Assembly: GCA_050258715.1 (NCBI GenBank)
Contig: JBLMZH010000048.1
Span: 1-19,925, forward strand
DNA: 19,925 nucleotides
Source: JBLMZH01 sp050258715
GTDB lineage: Bacteria > Patescibacteriota > Doudnabacteria > UBA920 > O2-02-FULL-48-8
Reading direction: 5' to 3'
Shown here in pieces: positions 7,063 to 13,873 of the stretch. Positions within the stretch are counted from its first letter, which is position 1. Every line of letters begins with the position of its first letter. Position numbers and translations under genes: made by a program. A model generated the notes under the pieces. The model saw nothing but the letters and a program-made list of their open reading frames with translations. It was not told the DNA's origin and searched no databases.

Positions 7063-8321
7063 AGCACTTCGTTGTAAAGATCCTCAATTTGCTTGCGCGC
7101 CGAACCGTCAAAAGATTCAGACCCAAGGTTGTTGGCATTACCGGCAGCGTAGGCAAAACGTCGACCAAGGAGGCCGTGCTTTGCGTGCTTAAAAATTCCT
7201 TCAATACCCGCGCCAATGTTGGCAGTTACAATAATGAATTTGGGCTGCCTTTGACGATCCTCGGCTTTTCCTCGCCGGGAAAAAATATTTTCAAGTGGGT
7301 CCCGATCATATTCAGATCGTTCGTTTCGCTTTTTCAAAAAGATTATCCCGAGATTCTTGTTTTGGAAATGGGAGCTGACAAGCCGGGCGACATCAAGAGT
7401 CTTCTGGCAATTATCGGAAAGCTCGACGTGGCCGTGATCACCGACATCGGCATCAGCCACCTGGAAAAATATCCGAACTTCGAAAGTTTATCCGCGGAAA
7501 AAATGAGCATTGTCGAAGGCCTTGAGATCGACGGAACAGTGGTTTTGAACTGCGACAATCCCGAGCTTTCCAAACAGCTTCCGAAAATCGCCACCAATAA
7601 GATTTCATACGGGCTGACGAAGGGTGATCTCATGGCATCCGGAGTAAGTGTCACCGGCAAAACGGAAACTTCGGGGTTAAGCTTTGATTTAAATTACCGC
7701 GGCAAAACCGTTCCTTGCTTGCTGCCGGGCAGCTTAGGTTTGCCTAATGTTTATGCGGCCATGGCCGCTGTCAGCGTTGCTCTTGCCATGGGCTTAAGCC
7801 TCGAGCAGGCGGCGTTGAACTTAAAAAACTTCAGCGGGCCTGCGGGGAGGCTCAAACTGCTCAAGGGGATCAAGCGAACCTGGATCATTGACGATACCTA
7901 CAACGCCGCGCCCGCTTCCACTCTGGCCGCGCTCGACGTGCTCAATCAAATTTCAGACAGCCGCAAGATCGCGGTTTTGGGCGGCATGGAAGAGCTGGGT
8001 TCGGAAAATATTTCCGGACACAAACAAGTGGCGGAAAAACTAGATTTGATTAAAGCATCGGTTGCGGTTTTAGTCGGCAACAAGGGTAGGATTATTCAGG
8101 AAGAGCTCATGCGCCGGAAATTCGCCGGCAAGATTTTGTGGTTTGAGACTTCTGACGATGCTAAATTGCCGGTGCAGGAACTGATCGCCGAAGGGGACAC
8201 AATTTTGATTAAGGGCTCGCAGGCGGCAAGGATGGAAAAAGTCGTAAAGGAGATCATGGCCCAGCCTATGCTGGCTGAAAAATTGCTGGTGCGCCAATCG
8301 GAAACGTGGTTGAAAAAATAA
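7059..8321 (+). CDS. murF: MurF-like Mur ligase lacking most of the N-terminal domain
   Basis: A 420-residue Mur ligase. The ATP P-loop GITGSVGKTST is already at residues 26-36, whereas full-length MurF has about 100 residues in front of it; the uridine-nucleotide-binding N-terminal domain is therefore reduced to some 25 residues. The central domain has LEMGADKPGDI and HLEKYPNFESLSAEK. The C-terminal domain has DDTYNAAPASTLAAL, a MurF-specific signature (D-D-x-Y-N-A-x-P). MurF adds D-Ala-D-Ala to UDP-MurNAc-tripeptide in the cytoplasm. The GTG start (7059) overlaps the ftsI stop in a GTGA, so translation is coupled. How the substrate is held without domain 1 is unclear. Further dcw genes (mraY, murD, ftsW, murG) do not follow here. 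Confidence 0.85.
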   Translation: MKHFVVKILNLLARRTVKRFRPKVVGITGSVGKTSTKEAVLCVLKNSFNTRANVGSYNNEFGLPLTILGFSSPGKNIFKWVPIIFRSFVSLFQKDYPEILVLEMGADKPGDIKSLLAIIGKLDVAVITDIGISHLEKYPNFESLSAEKMSIVEGLEIDGTVVLNCDNPELSKQLPKIATNKISYGLTKGDLMASGVSVTGKTETSGLSFDLNYRGKTVPCLLPGSLGLPNVYAAMAAVSVALAMGLSLEQAALNLKNFSGPAGRLKLLKGIKRTWIIDDTYNAAPASTLAALDVLNQISDSRKIAVLGGMEELGSENISGHKQVAEKLDLIKASVAVLVGNKGRIIQEELMRRKFAGKILWFETSDDAKLPVQELIAEGDTILIKGSQAARMEKVVKEIMAQPMLAEKLLVRQSETWLKK

Positions 8322-8331
8322 GATATATATA

Positions 8332-8360
8332 AAAAAGATGCACAGGTAAGGCACCTTTTT
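8332..8360 (+). terminator. Probable terminator after murF
   Basis: AAAAAG-A-TGC pairs with GCA-C-CTTTTT around a nine-base loop, with one A/C mismatch in the stem. The arms are A- and T-rich, so it could work on both strands. It lies 10 bases after the murF stop and in the gap before the convergent ROK gene. Confidence 0.5.
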
Positions 8361-8378
8361 CTATTGGTTAAATTCGGA

Positions 8379-8420
8379 TTGAGAATTGAATATTGAGTAT
8401 CGATAATTTTCAATTCTCAA
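8379..8420. repeat. AT-rich inverted repeat between convergent genes
   Basis: Perfect 12-base arms TTGAGAATTGAA (8379-8390) and TTCAATTCTCAA (8409-8420) with an 18-base loop. The right arm overlaps the stop of the minus-strand ROK gene. It may be its terminator, or a copy of a short AT-rich dispersed repeat; TTGA/ATTGA units recur on both sides. Confidence 0.6.
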
Positions 8421-9232
8421 TGTTTAATTTTCAATTTAAGTATTTCCATCGCCCCATAAAGTCCGCTGTAATCCTTAAGTTTCGCCTTAACGACTCTGGG
8501 CGTGGCAGCGAGTTTTGAAAATGTCCGGTTGATGTGTGCTTGAACGGCTTTTATGTCGAGGTGGGGGCTCAGTCCGATTCCGCCGCCTATAACCATGATG
8601 TCCGGCGACCAAAAGACCACGGCGTTATTAATGCCGGCAAAAGCCAAATCAGAAAACTTTTTCCAGGTGGCTTTGTCAGCGATGTCTTTTGCCGGGGCGT
8701 GTCCGGCCTTTGCCAAAGCCCGCCCGGAAATGAGTTCGCCCAACATTTTGGCCTTGGGATAGCCGACGAGCTGCCTGTGCGGCTCGAAACCAAAGGCGTT
8801 TTCGTCGATCTTGCGGTCGACGATTTTTGCTCCGCCGATGCCGGTTGAAAACGTCAGGTAAGCCACGACTTTTTTGCCTTTGCCAGCGCCCGCAACCGCT
8901 TCTCCCAATCCGGCGAGTGCTGCGTCGTTCTCAAGATAAACCGGGCAATGCAAAGATGTCTCGAGCGATTTTTTAAGGGGTTTATCTTTCCAGTCTTTAA
9001 GGTGGCCGGCCAGGACGGTTGTTTGCTTGTGGTCCAAAGGCCCGGCAATCCCGCCGGCAGCGGCCGTGAACCTTTTTCCTTCCGAAAGGCCGTTTGCCAT
9101 TGAATGAAAAAGTGCCATCGCTTCCCTGAATTTTTGGGGCGTAGGAAAAACTTCGATCTTGTCGATCTTTTTTAGGTCCTTCGAGACGGCGAGCCGCATT
9201 TTGCTGGCTCCGATGTCGAAAAGTAAGTACAT
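8417..9232 (-). CDS. ROK-family sugar kinase-like protein
   Basis: A 271-residue ROK-family protein (family usually 290-320). The phosphate-1 loop is FDIGASKMRLAV (residues 5-16), ENDAALAGLGEA at 101-112 contains the catalytic base Asp103, and TFSTGIGGAKI at 127-137 is the phosphate-2 loop, with STG where most members have GTG. MVIGGGI near the C-terminus is the adenosine motif. The zinc-binding CxCGxxGC segment that follows the Glu-x-Gly-His motif in classical ROK kinases is missing; the region reads EPHRQLVGYP instead. It probably phosphorylates a sugar such as glucose or an N-acetylhexosamine, using ATP in the cytoplasm, but substrate cannot be read from sequence. The ATG at 9232 has no Shine-Dalgarno and a promoter 25 bases upstream. 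It is transcribed alone, convergent with murF. Confidence 0.85.
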   Translation of the reverse strand: MYLLFDIGASKMRLAVSKDLKKIDKIEVFPTPQKFREAMALFHSMANGLSEGKRFTAAAGGIAGPLDHKQTTVLAGHLKDWKDKPLKKSLETSLHCPVYLENDAALAGLGEAVAGAGKGKKVVAYLTFSTGIGGAKIVDRKIDENAFGFEPHRQLVGYPKAKMLGELISGRALAKAGHAPAKDIADKATWKKFSDLAFAGINNAVVFWSPDIMVIGGGIGLSPHLDIKAVQAHINRTFSKLAATPRVVKAKLKDYSGLYGAMEILKLKIKH

Positions 9233-9256
9233 TTTATGGTTTTGCTATTTGTTTGT

Positions 9257-9285
9257 ATTTTAAAGCTTAATAAAAGAAAAGCCAA
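9257..9285 (-). promoter_or_regulatory. Promoter of the ROK gene
   Basis: On the minus strand TTGGCT (9285-9280), a 17-base spacer and TAAAAT (9262-9257) lie 24 bases ahead of the ATG at 9232. It sits in an AT-rich 82-base gap that holds nothing else I can identify. Confidence 0.6.
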
Positions 9286-9314
9286 ATTCAAATTAATTTA
9301 TTAATCTATTAATT

Positions 9315-9770
9315 TTATTTGATTTGTTCGTATTTCCCCACCAACTCCGCCTCGGCTAAAATATGCCCTTCCATAGCTTTCAAAAGATCTTCGCGGTTGG
9401 CAATCCTGGCATCGGTCAGAAGAGTATCAAGCGCGAACAGTTTGAAGAAGTAGCGATGCTCGCGGTCAGGCGGACACGGTCCGGTGTAGCCGGCCTTGCC
9501 TGCTCCGTTTTGTCCGATCACGCCCGGAGGCTCGATTCCTTCCGGCAGCTCGGTAATATCAGGCGGAATGTCCCAGGCCAGCCAATGCACGAACAGGCCA
9601 TCCGGCTTAAATGATTTGGGAACGTCCGGATCCTCCAAAATGAGAGCCAGGCTTTGGGCTTCTTCCGGCACGCCTGAAATAAGCAGGGGCGGACTGACGT
9701 TTTCGCCGTTGCAGGTATATTCGACGGGGATCTTGCCCTGGTTTTCAAAAGCCAGACTTGTTATGACCAT
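9315..9770 (-). CDS. YbhB/YbcL family Raf-kinase-inhibitor-like (PEBP) protein
   Basis: A 151-residue bacterial phosphatidylethanolamine-binding-protein homologue, the normal length of the YbhB/YbcL group. Signatures in order: YTCNGENVSPPLLISGVP (about residues 18-35), LEDPDVP (46-52), HWLAWDIPP (62-70), GYTGPCPP (94-101) and HRYFFKLFALD (105-115), which build the conserved anion-binding pocket. The cellular role of these cytoplasmic proteins in bacteria is not settled. The ATG at 9770 has no Shine-Dalgarno. It is followed 82 bases later by the ROK gene on the same strand, which has its own promoter, so the two are probably separate units. Confidence 0.93.
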   Translation of the reverse strand: MVITSLAFENQGKIPVEYTCNGENVSPPLLISGVPEEAQSLALILEDPDVPKSFKPDGLFVHWLAWDIPPDITELPEGIEPPGVIGQNGAGKAGYTGPCPPDREHRYFFKLFALDTLLTDARIANREDLLKAMEGHILAEAELVGKYEQIK

Positions 9771-9825
9771 AAAATATTTCGGTTAATGACAGAAAAAAAA
9801 TAAACTCAACGAAACTCTCCGTCCA

Positions 9826-9854
9826 TTGGAATAAACATTGGAGCCCTTTATTTT
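9826..9854 (+). promoter_or_regulatory. Possible promoter for the diguanylate cyclase gene
   Basis: TTGGAA (9826-9831), a 17-base spacer and TATTTT (9849-9854), 43 bases ahead of the ATG at 9898. Both boxes deviate from consensus; it is the best match in the 127-base gap. Confidence 0.35.
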
Positions 9855-9897
9855 TACGGTTTTTCTCTTTGGGTTGAGGATTTTTTGAATTCAATTT

Positions 9898-11235
9898 ATG
9901 ATTAAGACATATATGCCGATTGAACAGACTTTTAGAGCCAAATTTCGCCAGTTTTTAGGAGTTTTTATTTTACTCGCGCTCTTCGGGCTGTTTTTTGCCG
10001 TTTCAAAATACAGCTATCTGCTTTTCCATACTTCGATCGAATCAGCCAGCATTTTCACGGAGCTGATGATAGCCGTGTTCGCGTTCAACACCCGCAAATT
10101 CATTAAGAACGACTTTTTTCTGTTTCTGGCCATTTCTTTCCTCTTTATCGTCGTAATTCAAATCCTGCACGTGGTTTTTTACGCCGGCTTCCCTTTGTCC
10201 GGCGACACGACCGGGAATATCGCCACGCAGCTCTGGCTGGCCGAACGGTTTCTTTACGCCTTAAGTTTCCTCGCCGCCATTTTGATTATCGGCAAGCGGG
10301 TCAGCCGAAAGAGCTATGGCTTCATCATCGCGGGTTTTGTTCTTTACACCGCGGTTTCGATTGCGGCGATTCATTGGCTGAAAATTTTTCCCACAGCCTT
10401 TGTTAAAGAGGTCGGGCCGACTGATTTTAAAATTGCCACGGAATATTTCATCATCTTCCTGTTTCTGTGCTCGATCATGGGCTTAAACCAAAGGCGGGAC
10501 AAGCTTGATAACTTCGTTTACCGCACGCTTCTCTATTCGATCATCGCGTCGATCCTGTCCGAGATTTCGTTCACGCTGTATCTGGACGTTTACGGCTCTT
10601 TCAACATGCTGGGCCATTTGTTCCTTCTGGGTTCGGTCATCATGACCTACCGGGCGATGATATCAAAGACGCTTAAGCAGCCGTTTGAAACCGTATTCCG
10701 CGATTTGGCCGAGGCTAACAAAAAATTGACTTTGCTTGCCGAGCGGGACGGATTGACTGGCCTTTTGAACCGGCGGGAGGCGCTGGAAAGGATTAAAAAT
10801 CAGTTTGAGGTTTCGCGCCGCCTGAACAGGCATTTTTCCATCATCATGTTCGACGTGGACAATCTGAAATCGATCAACGACCGGTTCGGGCACCAGACGG
10901 GCGATATGGTTTTGGCCAACTTCGCCCTTGAGCTTTCCGCGTCGTTTCGCAAAATCGATATTATCGGCAGGTATGGCGGCGACGAGTTCATTGTCTGCCC
11001 GATCGAAACCGACAAACGGACTTGCGTTTCCATCAGCACCGACTTTGTGGCCAAGATCAACAAGACCCGGTTTAGCGCGGCCAGCGGCGAAGTGATCCCG
11101 GTCTCAGTCAGCGCCGGGATCTCCGATTCAACGGGGGAGAAGCCGCTTTATGACATCATTGAGTCCGCTGATATGAAATTGCTCGGCAGTAAAAAAGAGG
11201 GCAAAAATAAGGTTACTGTGGACGAAACAAAATAA
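9898..11235 (+). CDS. Membrane diguanylate cyclase (MASE3-like sensor + GGDEF)
   Basis: A 445-residue protein. Residues 18-255 hold seven or eight hydrophobic helices; the stretch YLLFHTSIESASIFTELMI (40-58) is typical of the MASE3 membrane sensor domain. A short coiled linker (260-283) leads to a GGDEF domain (284-440): DGLTGLLNRRE, metal-binding aspartates in FDVDNLKSINDRFGH (Asp319, Asp321 region) and an intact GGDEF at 360-364. The inhibitory I-site RxxD is present as RKID (351-354), exactly five residues before GGDEF, so the enzyme should be active and inhibited by its product. It makes cyclic di-GMP from two GTP at the membrane. No EAL or HD-GYP partner and no c-di-GMP effector is visible nearby. 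The ATG at 9898 has no Shine-Dalgarno. The next gene begins 11 bases after its stop and probably shares the transcript. Confidence 0.93.
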   Translation: MIKTYMPIEQTFRAKFRQFLGVFILLALFGLFFAVSKYSYLLFHTSIESASIFTELMIAVFAFNTRKFIKNDFFLFLAISFLFIVVIQILHVVFYAGFPLSGDTTGNIATQLWLAERFLYALSFLAAILIIGKRVSRKSYGFIIAGFVLYTAVSIAAIHWLKIFPTAFVKEVGPTDFKIATEYFIIFLFLCSIMGLNQRRDKLDNFVYRTLLYSIIASILSEISFTLYLDVYGSFNMLGHLFLLGSVIMTYRAMISKTLKQPFETVFRDLAEANKKLTLLAERDGLTGLLNRREALERIKNQFEVSRRLNRHFSIIMFDVDNLKSINDRFGHQTGDMVLANFALELSASFRKIDIIGRYGGDEFIVCPIETDKRTCVSISTDFVAKINKTRFSAASGEVIPVSVSAGISDSTGEKPLYDIIESADMKLLGSKKEGKNKVTVDETK

Positions 11236-11246
11236 AATCTGATCGA

Positions 11247-12038
11247 ATGAAGCTCAAAGTATTTTTGGTTTTGGTCGTGGTCTTCGTCACGACTTATCTG
11301 TTCAACGGAAGGTATCGCGGCGTAAAGGAGATTTCGCCCGCTGTTTTAAGCGACCCCCAGCAAGTGGAATTGGCCGACCTAAGCCCCATCCAGTTTTCCA
11401 AGGACGGGTGGAATTATTCGCTGACGCCCGTTTATCAATACTCGATTTCCGGCCTGATCGTTTCGAGAATGGATTATCGCTGGTTTAGCCTTAACCGGAC
11501 AGACGAAACGTTTCCGGTTGACCTTTGCATGACTTGGGGGGAAAATGCCGCAACCAAAGCGTTCGCCAAGACGAGCTTCAGACAGGACAACCGCTGGTGT
11601 TATTGGACCATGCCCGGCAATTTGAAGGTCAATCAAGATGAAGTCTCAAACAATCACCTGATCGTCAACAATCCGTCACTTGAAAAAAGAATACTTTCGC
11701 TTAAGACCGGCGACCAGGTTAAAATCAAAGGCAAGCTCGTTAACGTTAAAGCCGCAACCGATGAGCCAGGGCGGCATGAAAGTTCGGCCATTGCCATGAA
11801 TTCGAGTACTGTCAGAGAGGATTCGGGTGCGGGCGCTTGCGAGATCATTTATGTCGAAGATGTGGAAGTGCTAAAGCTGGGACATCCTTTGAGTGCCGCT
11901 CTGCACGAACTTAGTATTTACGGTCTGATTATGTGGCTGGGTTGGATTGTTTGCTCTCTCGGCTATTCGCTTTATGCGACTTCAAAACGAACCATTCGCC
12001 AGGATTTTCGGGAAGGGGAACGGCAGCAGCTTAAATAA
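11247..12038 (+). CDS. Membrane-anchored protein with two terminal helices, unknown function
   Basis: A 263-residue protein. It has an N-terminal signal anchor (residues 3-20, LKVFLVLVVVFVTTYLF), a soluble middle part of about 200 residues that should be outside the membrane, and a C-terminal helix (about 226-248) followed by a basic tail. The middle part has notable aromatic/Cys motifs (MDYRWFSLNRTDETFPVDLC, DNRWCYWTMPG), then LKTGDQVKIKGKLVNVKA, which reads like the barrel strand of an OB-fold, and GAGACEIIYVEDVEVL. Similar motif strings occur in uncharacterised membrane proteins of Proteobacteria as far as I recall, but I cannot name the family. It lies 11 bases after the GGDEF gene with no Shine-Dalgarno, so they probably form an operon; a link to c-di-GMP output is inference. 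A strong terminator follows. Confidence 0.6.
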   Translation: MKLKVFLVLVVVFVTTYLFNGRYRGVKEISPAVLSDPQQVELADLSPIQFSKDGWNYSLTPVYQYSISGLIVSRMDYRWFSLNRTDETFPVDLCMTWGENAATKAFAKTSFRQDNRWCYWTMPGNLKVNQDEVSNNHLIVNNPSLEKRILSLKTGDQVKIKGKLVNVKAATDEPGRHESSAIAMNSSTVREDSGAGACEIIYVEDVEVLKLGHPLSAALHELSIYGLIMWLGWIVCSLGYSLYATSKRTIRQDFREGERQQLK

Positions 12039-12043
12039 ATAAA

Positions 12044-12084
12044 AAAGAGAGAGGGCGGATGCCTAAAGCATCCGCCCTCTTTTT
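12044..12084. terminator. Strong bidirectional terminator
   Basis: A 13-base-pair perfect stem (12050-12062 with 12068-12080, arms AGAGGGCGGATGC / GCATCCGCCCTCT) with a CTAAA loop, T-tract to 12084 and an A-tract on the left. It ends the GGDEF operon 11 bases ahead of the next promoter. Confidence 0.9.
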
Positions 12085-12095
12085 GATCAATGCGA

Positions 12096-12123
12096 TTGAT
12101 GGCGTTAGGATTTTTGGTATAAT
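12096..12123 (+). promoter_or_regulatory. Extended -10 promoter of the AICARFT-like gene
   Basis: TTGATG (12096-12101), a 16-base spacer and TATAAT (12118-12123) with the extended TGG directly ahead. The predicted start near 12130 gives a 40-base leader that ends in AGGAGG (12159-12164), five bases before the ATG at 12170. Confidence 0.75.
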
Positions 12124-12169
12124 GATTAGCCGATTCGCACCTAAACAACCCAAGTATCAGGAGGAATTC

Positions 12170-13240
12170 ATGCATTTCAGTGTTTTGGCTGATTTCGTTC
12201 GCGAACTCGCTTACGGTGAAAACCGCAGGCAAAAGCGGGCGGCCTTGTACCGGTTCCAACCCGGGCCAATGTCCGATCCGCTGGCTCTCGACGAGTTCAA
12301 GCAGATCGACGGGGCCGATCCGGGCTACGTCAACATGACCGACCTGGACCGAGCTCTTTCTACTCTTGTTCGGGTGATCGCGGGGTTCATCGTCAACTGC
12401 GACGTCATTCCGCGGGTCTGCATCGGGGTCAAGCACGGCAACGCTTCGGGGGCTGCGGTCAGCATCTACGGCAAGCCCGATCCAGAAACCGTGGTCCGCA
12501 ACATGATCAGCGGCGACCCGGAGGACATCTTCGGCGGCTTCATCATCACGAACTTCCCGATCTACGCGGACCTTGCTGAGATCCTGAGAAGGTACGAGGT
12601 GGAAGGCGACAAGCCGCGGGTCTTGGATGGGATCATCGCTCCCTATGTGGCTCCCGTCGCCCTCGATATCCTCAAGCGCAAGGACAACCGCTGCCGGGTG
12701 TTCGTAAACCCGGCACTTGGGCAGATTAACCTCGATTCGATCGACAAGTCGGGGGAATTTCGGAAGGTCCGCGGCGGGGTCATTGTCCAAGACTCGGACA
12801 GCTTCGTCCTGAACCTTTCGGAGAGCTACATCGAGCGCTGCGGGCCCGAACTTAACCCACAGGAGATTCAGGACCTCGTCCTGGCCTGGGCCATCGGCTC
12901 GACCTCCAACAGCAACAACACGGTCGCGGTCAAGGACGGCTGTTTGATCGCGAACGCGGTCGGACAGCAGTCCAGGGTCGGTTCGGTCCGGCTGCTCGAG
13001 ATGAAGGCGATCGTGGCCAACCATTACGACAGCCTCAAAGACGCCGTCTACTACACCAACTCCTTCTTTCCGTTCGTTGATGCCCCGTTGAAGCTGGTCG
13101 AGATGGGCGCGTCCGTGATCTTTGCTTCTGTAAGCCCGAACGCCAGGCGCTGGCAGGAGATCAAGGAGCTCTGCGCGAGGAACAGCGTGGTGCTGATCGC
13201 CGGCCCTGACGCAATCGTCCGCGGTTTCAACCGGCACTGA
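12170..13240 (+). CDS. Stand-alone AICAR transformylase-like protein (PurH C-terminal domain)
   Basis: A 356-residue protein matching the AICAR formyltransferase half of bifunctional PurH, without the IMP cyclohydrolase (MGS-like) half. Signatures in order: ELAYGENRRQKRAALY (residues 12-27; PurH has RYGENPHQ), the catalytic KHGNASGAA at 88-96 (Lys88, His89), DPEDIFGGFIITN, DGIIAPYVAPVALDIL, DLVLAWAIGSTSNSN, VGQQSRVGSVRL and, at the end, a F-x-R-H. The normal reaction transfers a formyl group from 10-formyl-THF to AICAR in purine synthesis. I chose 12170 because a perfect AGGAGG precedes it and an earlier in-frame ATG at 12059 lies inside the upstream terminator and ahead of the promoter. Base composition is GC-rich (38 of 60 in line 12301) compared with dcw genes. 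No other purine gene is in the window, so the substrate may differ. Confidence 0.85.
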   Translation: MHFSVLADFVRELAYGENRRQKRAALYRFQPGPMSDPLALDEFKQIDGADPGYVNMTDLDRALSTLVRVIAGFIVNCDVIPRVCIGVKHGNASGAAVSIYGKPDPETVVRNMISGDPEDIFGGFIITNFPIYADLAEILRRYEVEGDKPRVLDGIIAPYVAPVALDILKRKDNRCRVFVNPALGQINLDSIDKSGEFRKVRGGVIVQDSDSFVLNLSESYIERCGPELNPQEIQDLVLAWAIGSTSNSNNTVAVKDGCLIANAVGQQSRVGSVRLLEMKAIVANHYDSLKDAVYYTNSFFPFVDAPLKLVEMGASVIFASVSPNARRWQEIKELCARNSVVLIAGPDAIVRGFNRH

Positions 13241-13263
13241 AATGCAGGTAAATGGTTTTCGAA

Positions 13264-13307
13264 AAAGCCGGGTTCGTTTTGTTAAACGGATCCGGCTTTG
13301 ATTTTTT
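13264..13307. terminator. Bidirectional terminator after the AICARFT-like gene
   Basis: AAAGCCGG (13264-13271) pairs with CCGGCTTT (13292-13299), with an inner CGTTT/AAACG stem. T6 follows at 13302-13307 on the plus strand and T5 on the minus strand, so it can end both convergent genes. Confidence 0.85.
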
Positions 13308-13313
13308 CCTTCA

Positions 13314-13334
13314 TGTCATCCCCGCACATGCGGG
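13314..13334. repeat. Short palindromic element (TGTCAT-CCCGC type)
   Basis: TGTCATC is followed by CCCGC-ACAT-GCGGG (13321-13334) and a T-rich stretch. It resembles a second copy at 17160-17199 that also begins TGTCATTCCCG. This may be a small dispersed REP-like element, or a second terminator for the 12170 gene. Confidence 0.4.
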
Positions 13335-13354
13335 AATTTTTTCCGGGAATAGCA

Positions 13355-13648
13355 TTACCAAATTTTATAGATTTCCCGGCTGCCCGTGAGATATTTGTCC
13401 TGATAGCCCTCCATTTTTGCCATTTCTTCCTTCATCTCTTTGGTCGGGTTCATGTAGGCCTCCCAGCTTTTTTGATATTCGGCCATGTCCTTGTATTGAC
13501 TGACCATAATAACGCGGTTGAACTGGCCGGTCATGTCAGTCATGATACCCACAACCTCCTTGTTATTCCCCATGACTTCCTTGAAAAGCTTGGCAACCTT
13601 GGAAGCGTTCCCTGGCTTGCAAACAAAAATATCGTGTACTTGGATCAT
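13355..13648 (-). CDS. Small dimeric alpha/beta-barrel (ABM/NIPSNAP-like) protein
   Basis: A 97-residue protein with a beta-alpha-beta-beta-alpha plan: strand IQVHDIFVCKPG, helix NASKVAKLFKEVMG, strand VVGIMTDMTG, strand FNRVIMVSQYKD, helix AEYQKSWEAYMN, and a helical tail with a run of Met/Glu/Lys. This is the ferredoxin-like half-barrel of the antibiotic-biosynthesis-monooxygenase / NIPSNAP superfamily, members of which pair as dimers. No catalytic or haem-binding residues can be recognised, so the activity is unknown. The ATG at 13648 has a clear AAAGGAG four bases upstream, unlike most genes left of 12000. It is convergent with the AICARFT-like gene and shares its bidirectional terminator. 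Confidence 0.65.
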   Translation of the reverse strand: MIQVHDIFVCKPGNASKVAKLFKEVMGNNKEVVGIMTDMTGQFNRVIMVSQYKDMAEYQKSWEAYMNPTKEMKEEMAKMEGYQDKYLTGSREIYKIW

Positions 13649-13745
13649 AAAACTCCTTTGCTTTAAAAGTAACCGTATATTAGAGGCTGAAAAAAAATCA
13701 TGGTATTGGATCGAAACACAAACAAAACGGATGAAGGCCCGGGTG

Positions 13746-13774
13746 TTGACTAAACGCCGGTTTTTTGGTATGAT
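13746..13774 (+). promoter_or_regulatory. Extended -10 promoter of the 13874 gene
   Basis: TTGACT (13746-13751), a 17-base spacer and TATGAT (13769-13774), preceded by T6 and GG as in the promoter at 12096-12123 (TTTTTGGTATAATG against TTTTTTGGTATGAT). The predicted start near 13781 leaves a leader of about 90 bases. Confidence 0.7.
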
Positions 13775-13820
13775 TTTCTATTCTTCGGGCCAAGGAGGCT
13801 TAGAGGAATGCGTCAACCTT

Positions 13821-13861
13821 CACTGCGAGGAGCAGTGGTTGCTGAAGCGAGGAGCTTCGGC
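13821..13861 (+). promoter_or_regulatory. Twin leader hairpins with identical GAGGA loops
   Basis: Hairpin 1 is CACTGC-GAGGA-GCAGTG (13821-13837). Hairpin 2 is GCTGAAGC-GAGGA-GCTTCGGC (13841-13861, one G-T pair). Both expose the same GAGGA loop just ahead of the AAAGGAGG ribosome binding site (13862-13869). Including the ribosome binding sites there are five GGA motifs between 13794 and 13867. GGA in hairpin loops beside a ribosome binding site is the pattern bound by CsrA/RsmA-type regulators; no csrA is in this window. Confidence 0.55.
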
Positions 13862-13873
13862 AAAGGAGGGGCT

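Noticed and set aside
12059..12169. Upstream in-frame start at 12059 for the AICARFT-like gene
   Set aside because: It lies within the terminator hairpin and upstream of the -35/-10 boxes at 12096-12123; the PurH similarity begins after 12170, which has a perfect ribosome binding site.
11972..13237. Long open frame on the minus strand (421 codons) opposite the AICARFT-like gene
   Set aside because: Its product is rich in Asp, Val, Arg and His without any recognisable domain and runs through two terminators; it is the usual shadow of a GC-rich gene. The plus-strand frame carries PurH motifs, a promoter and AGGAGG.
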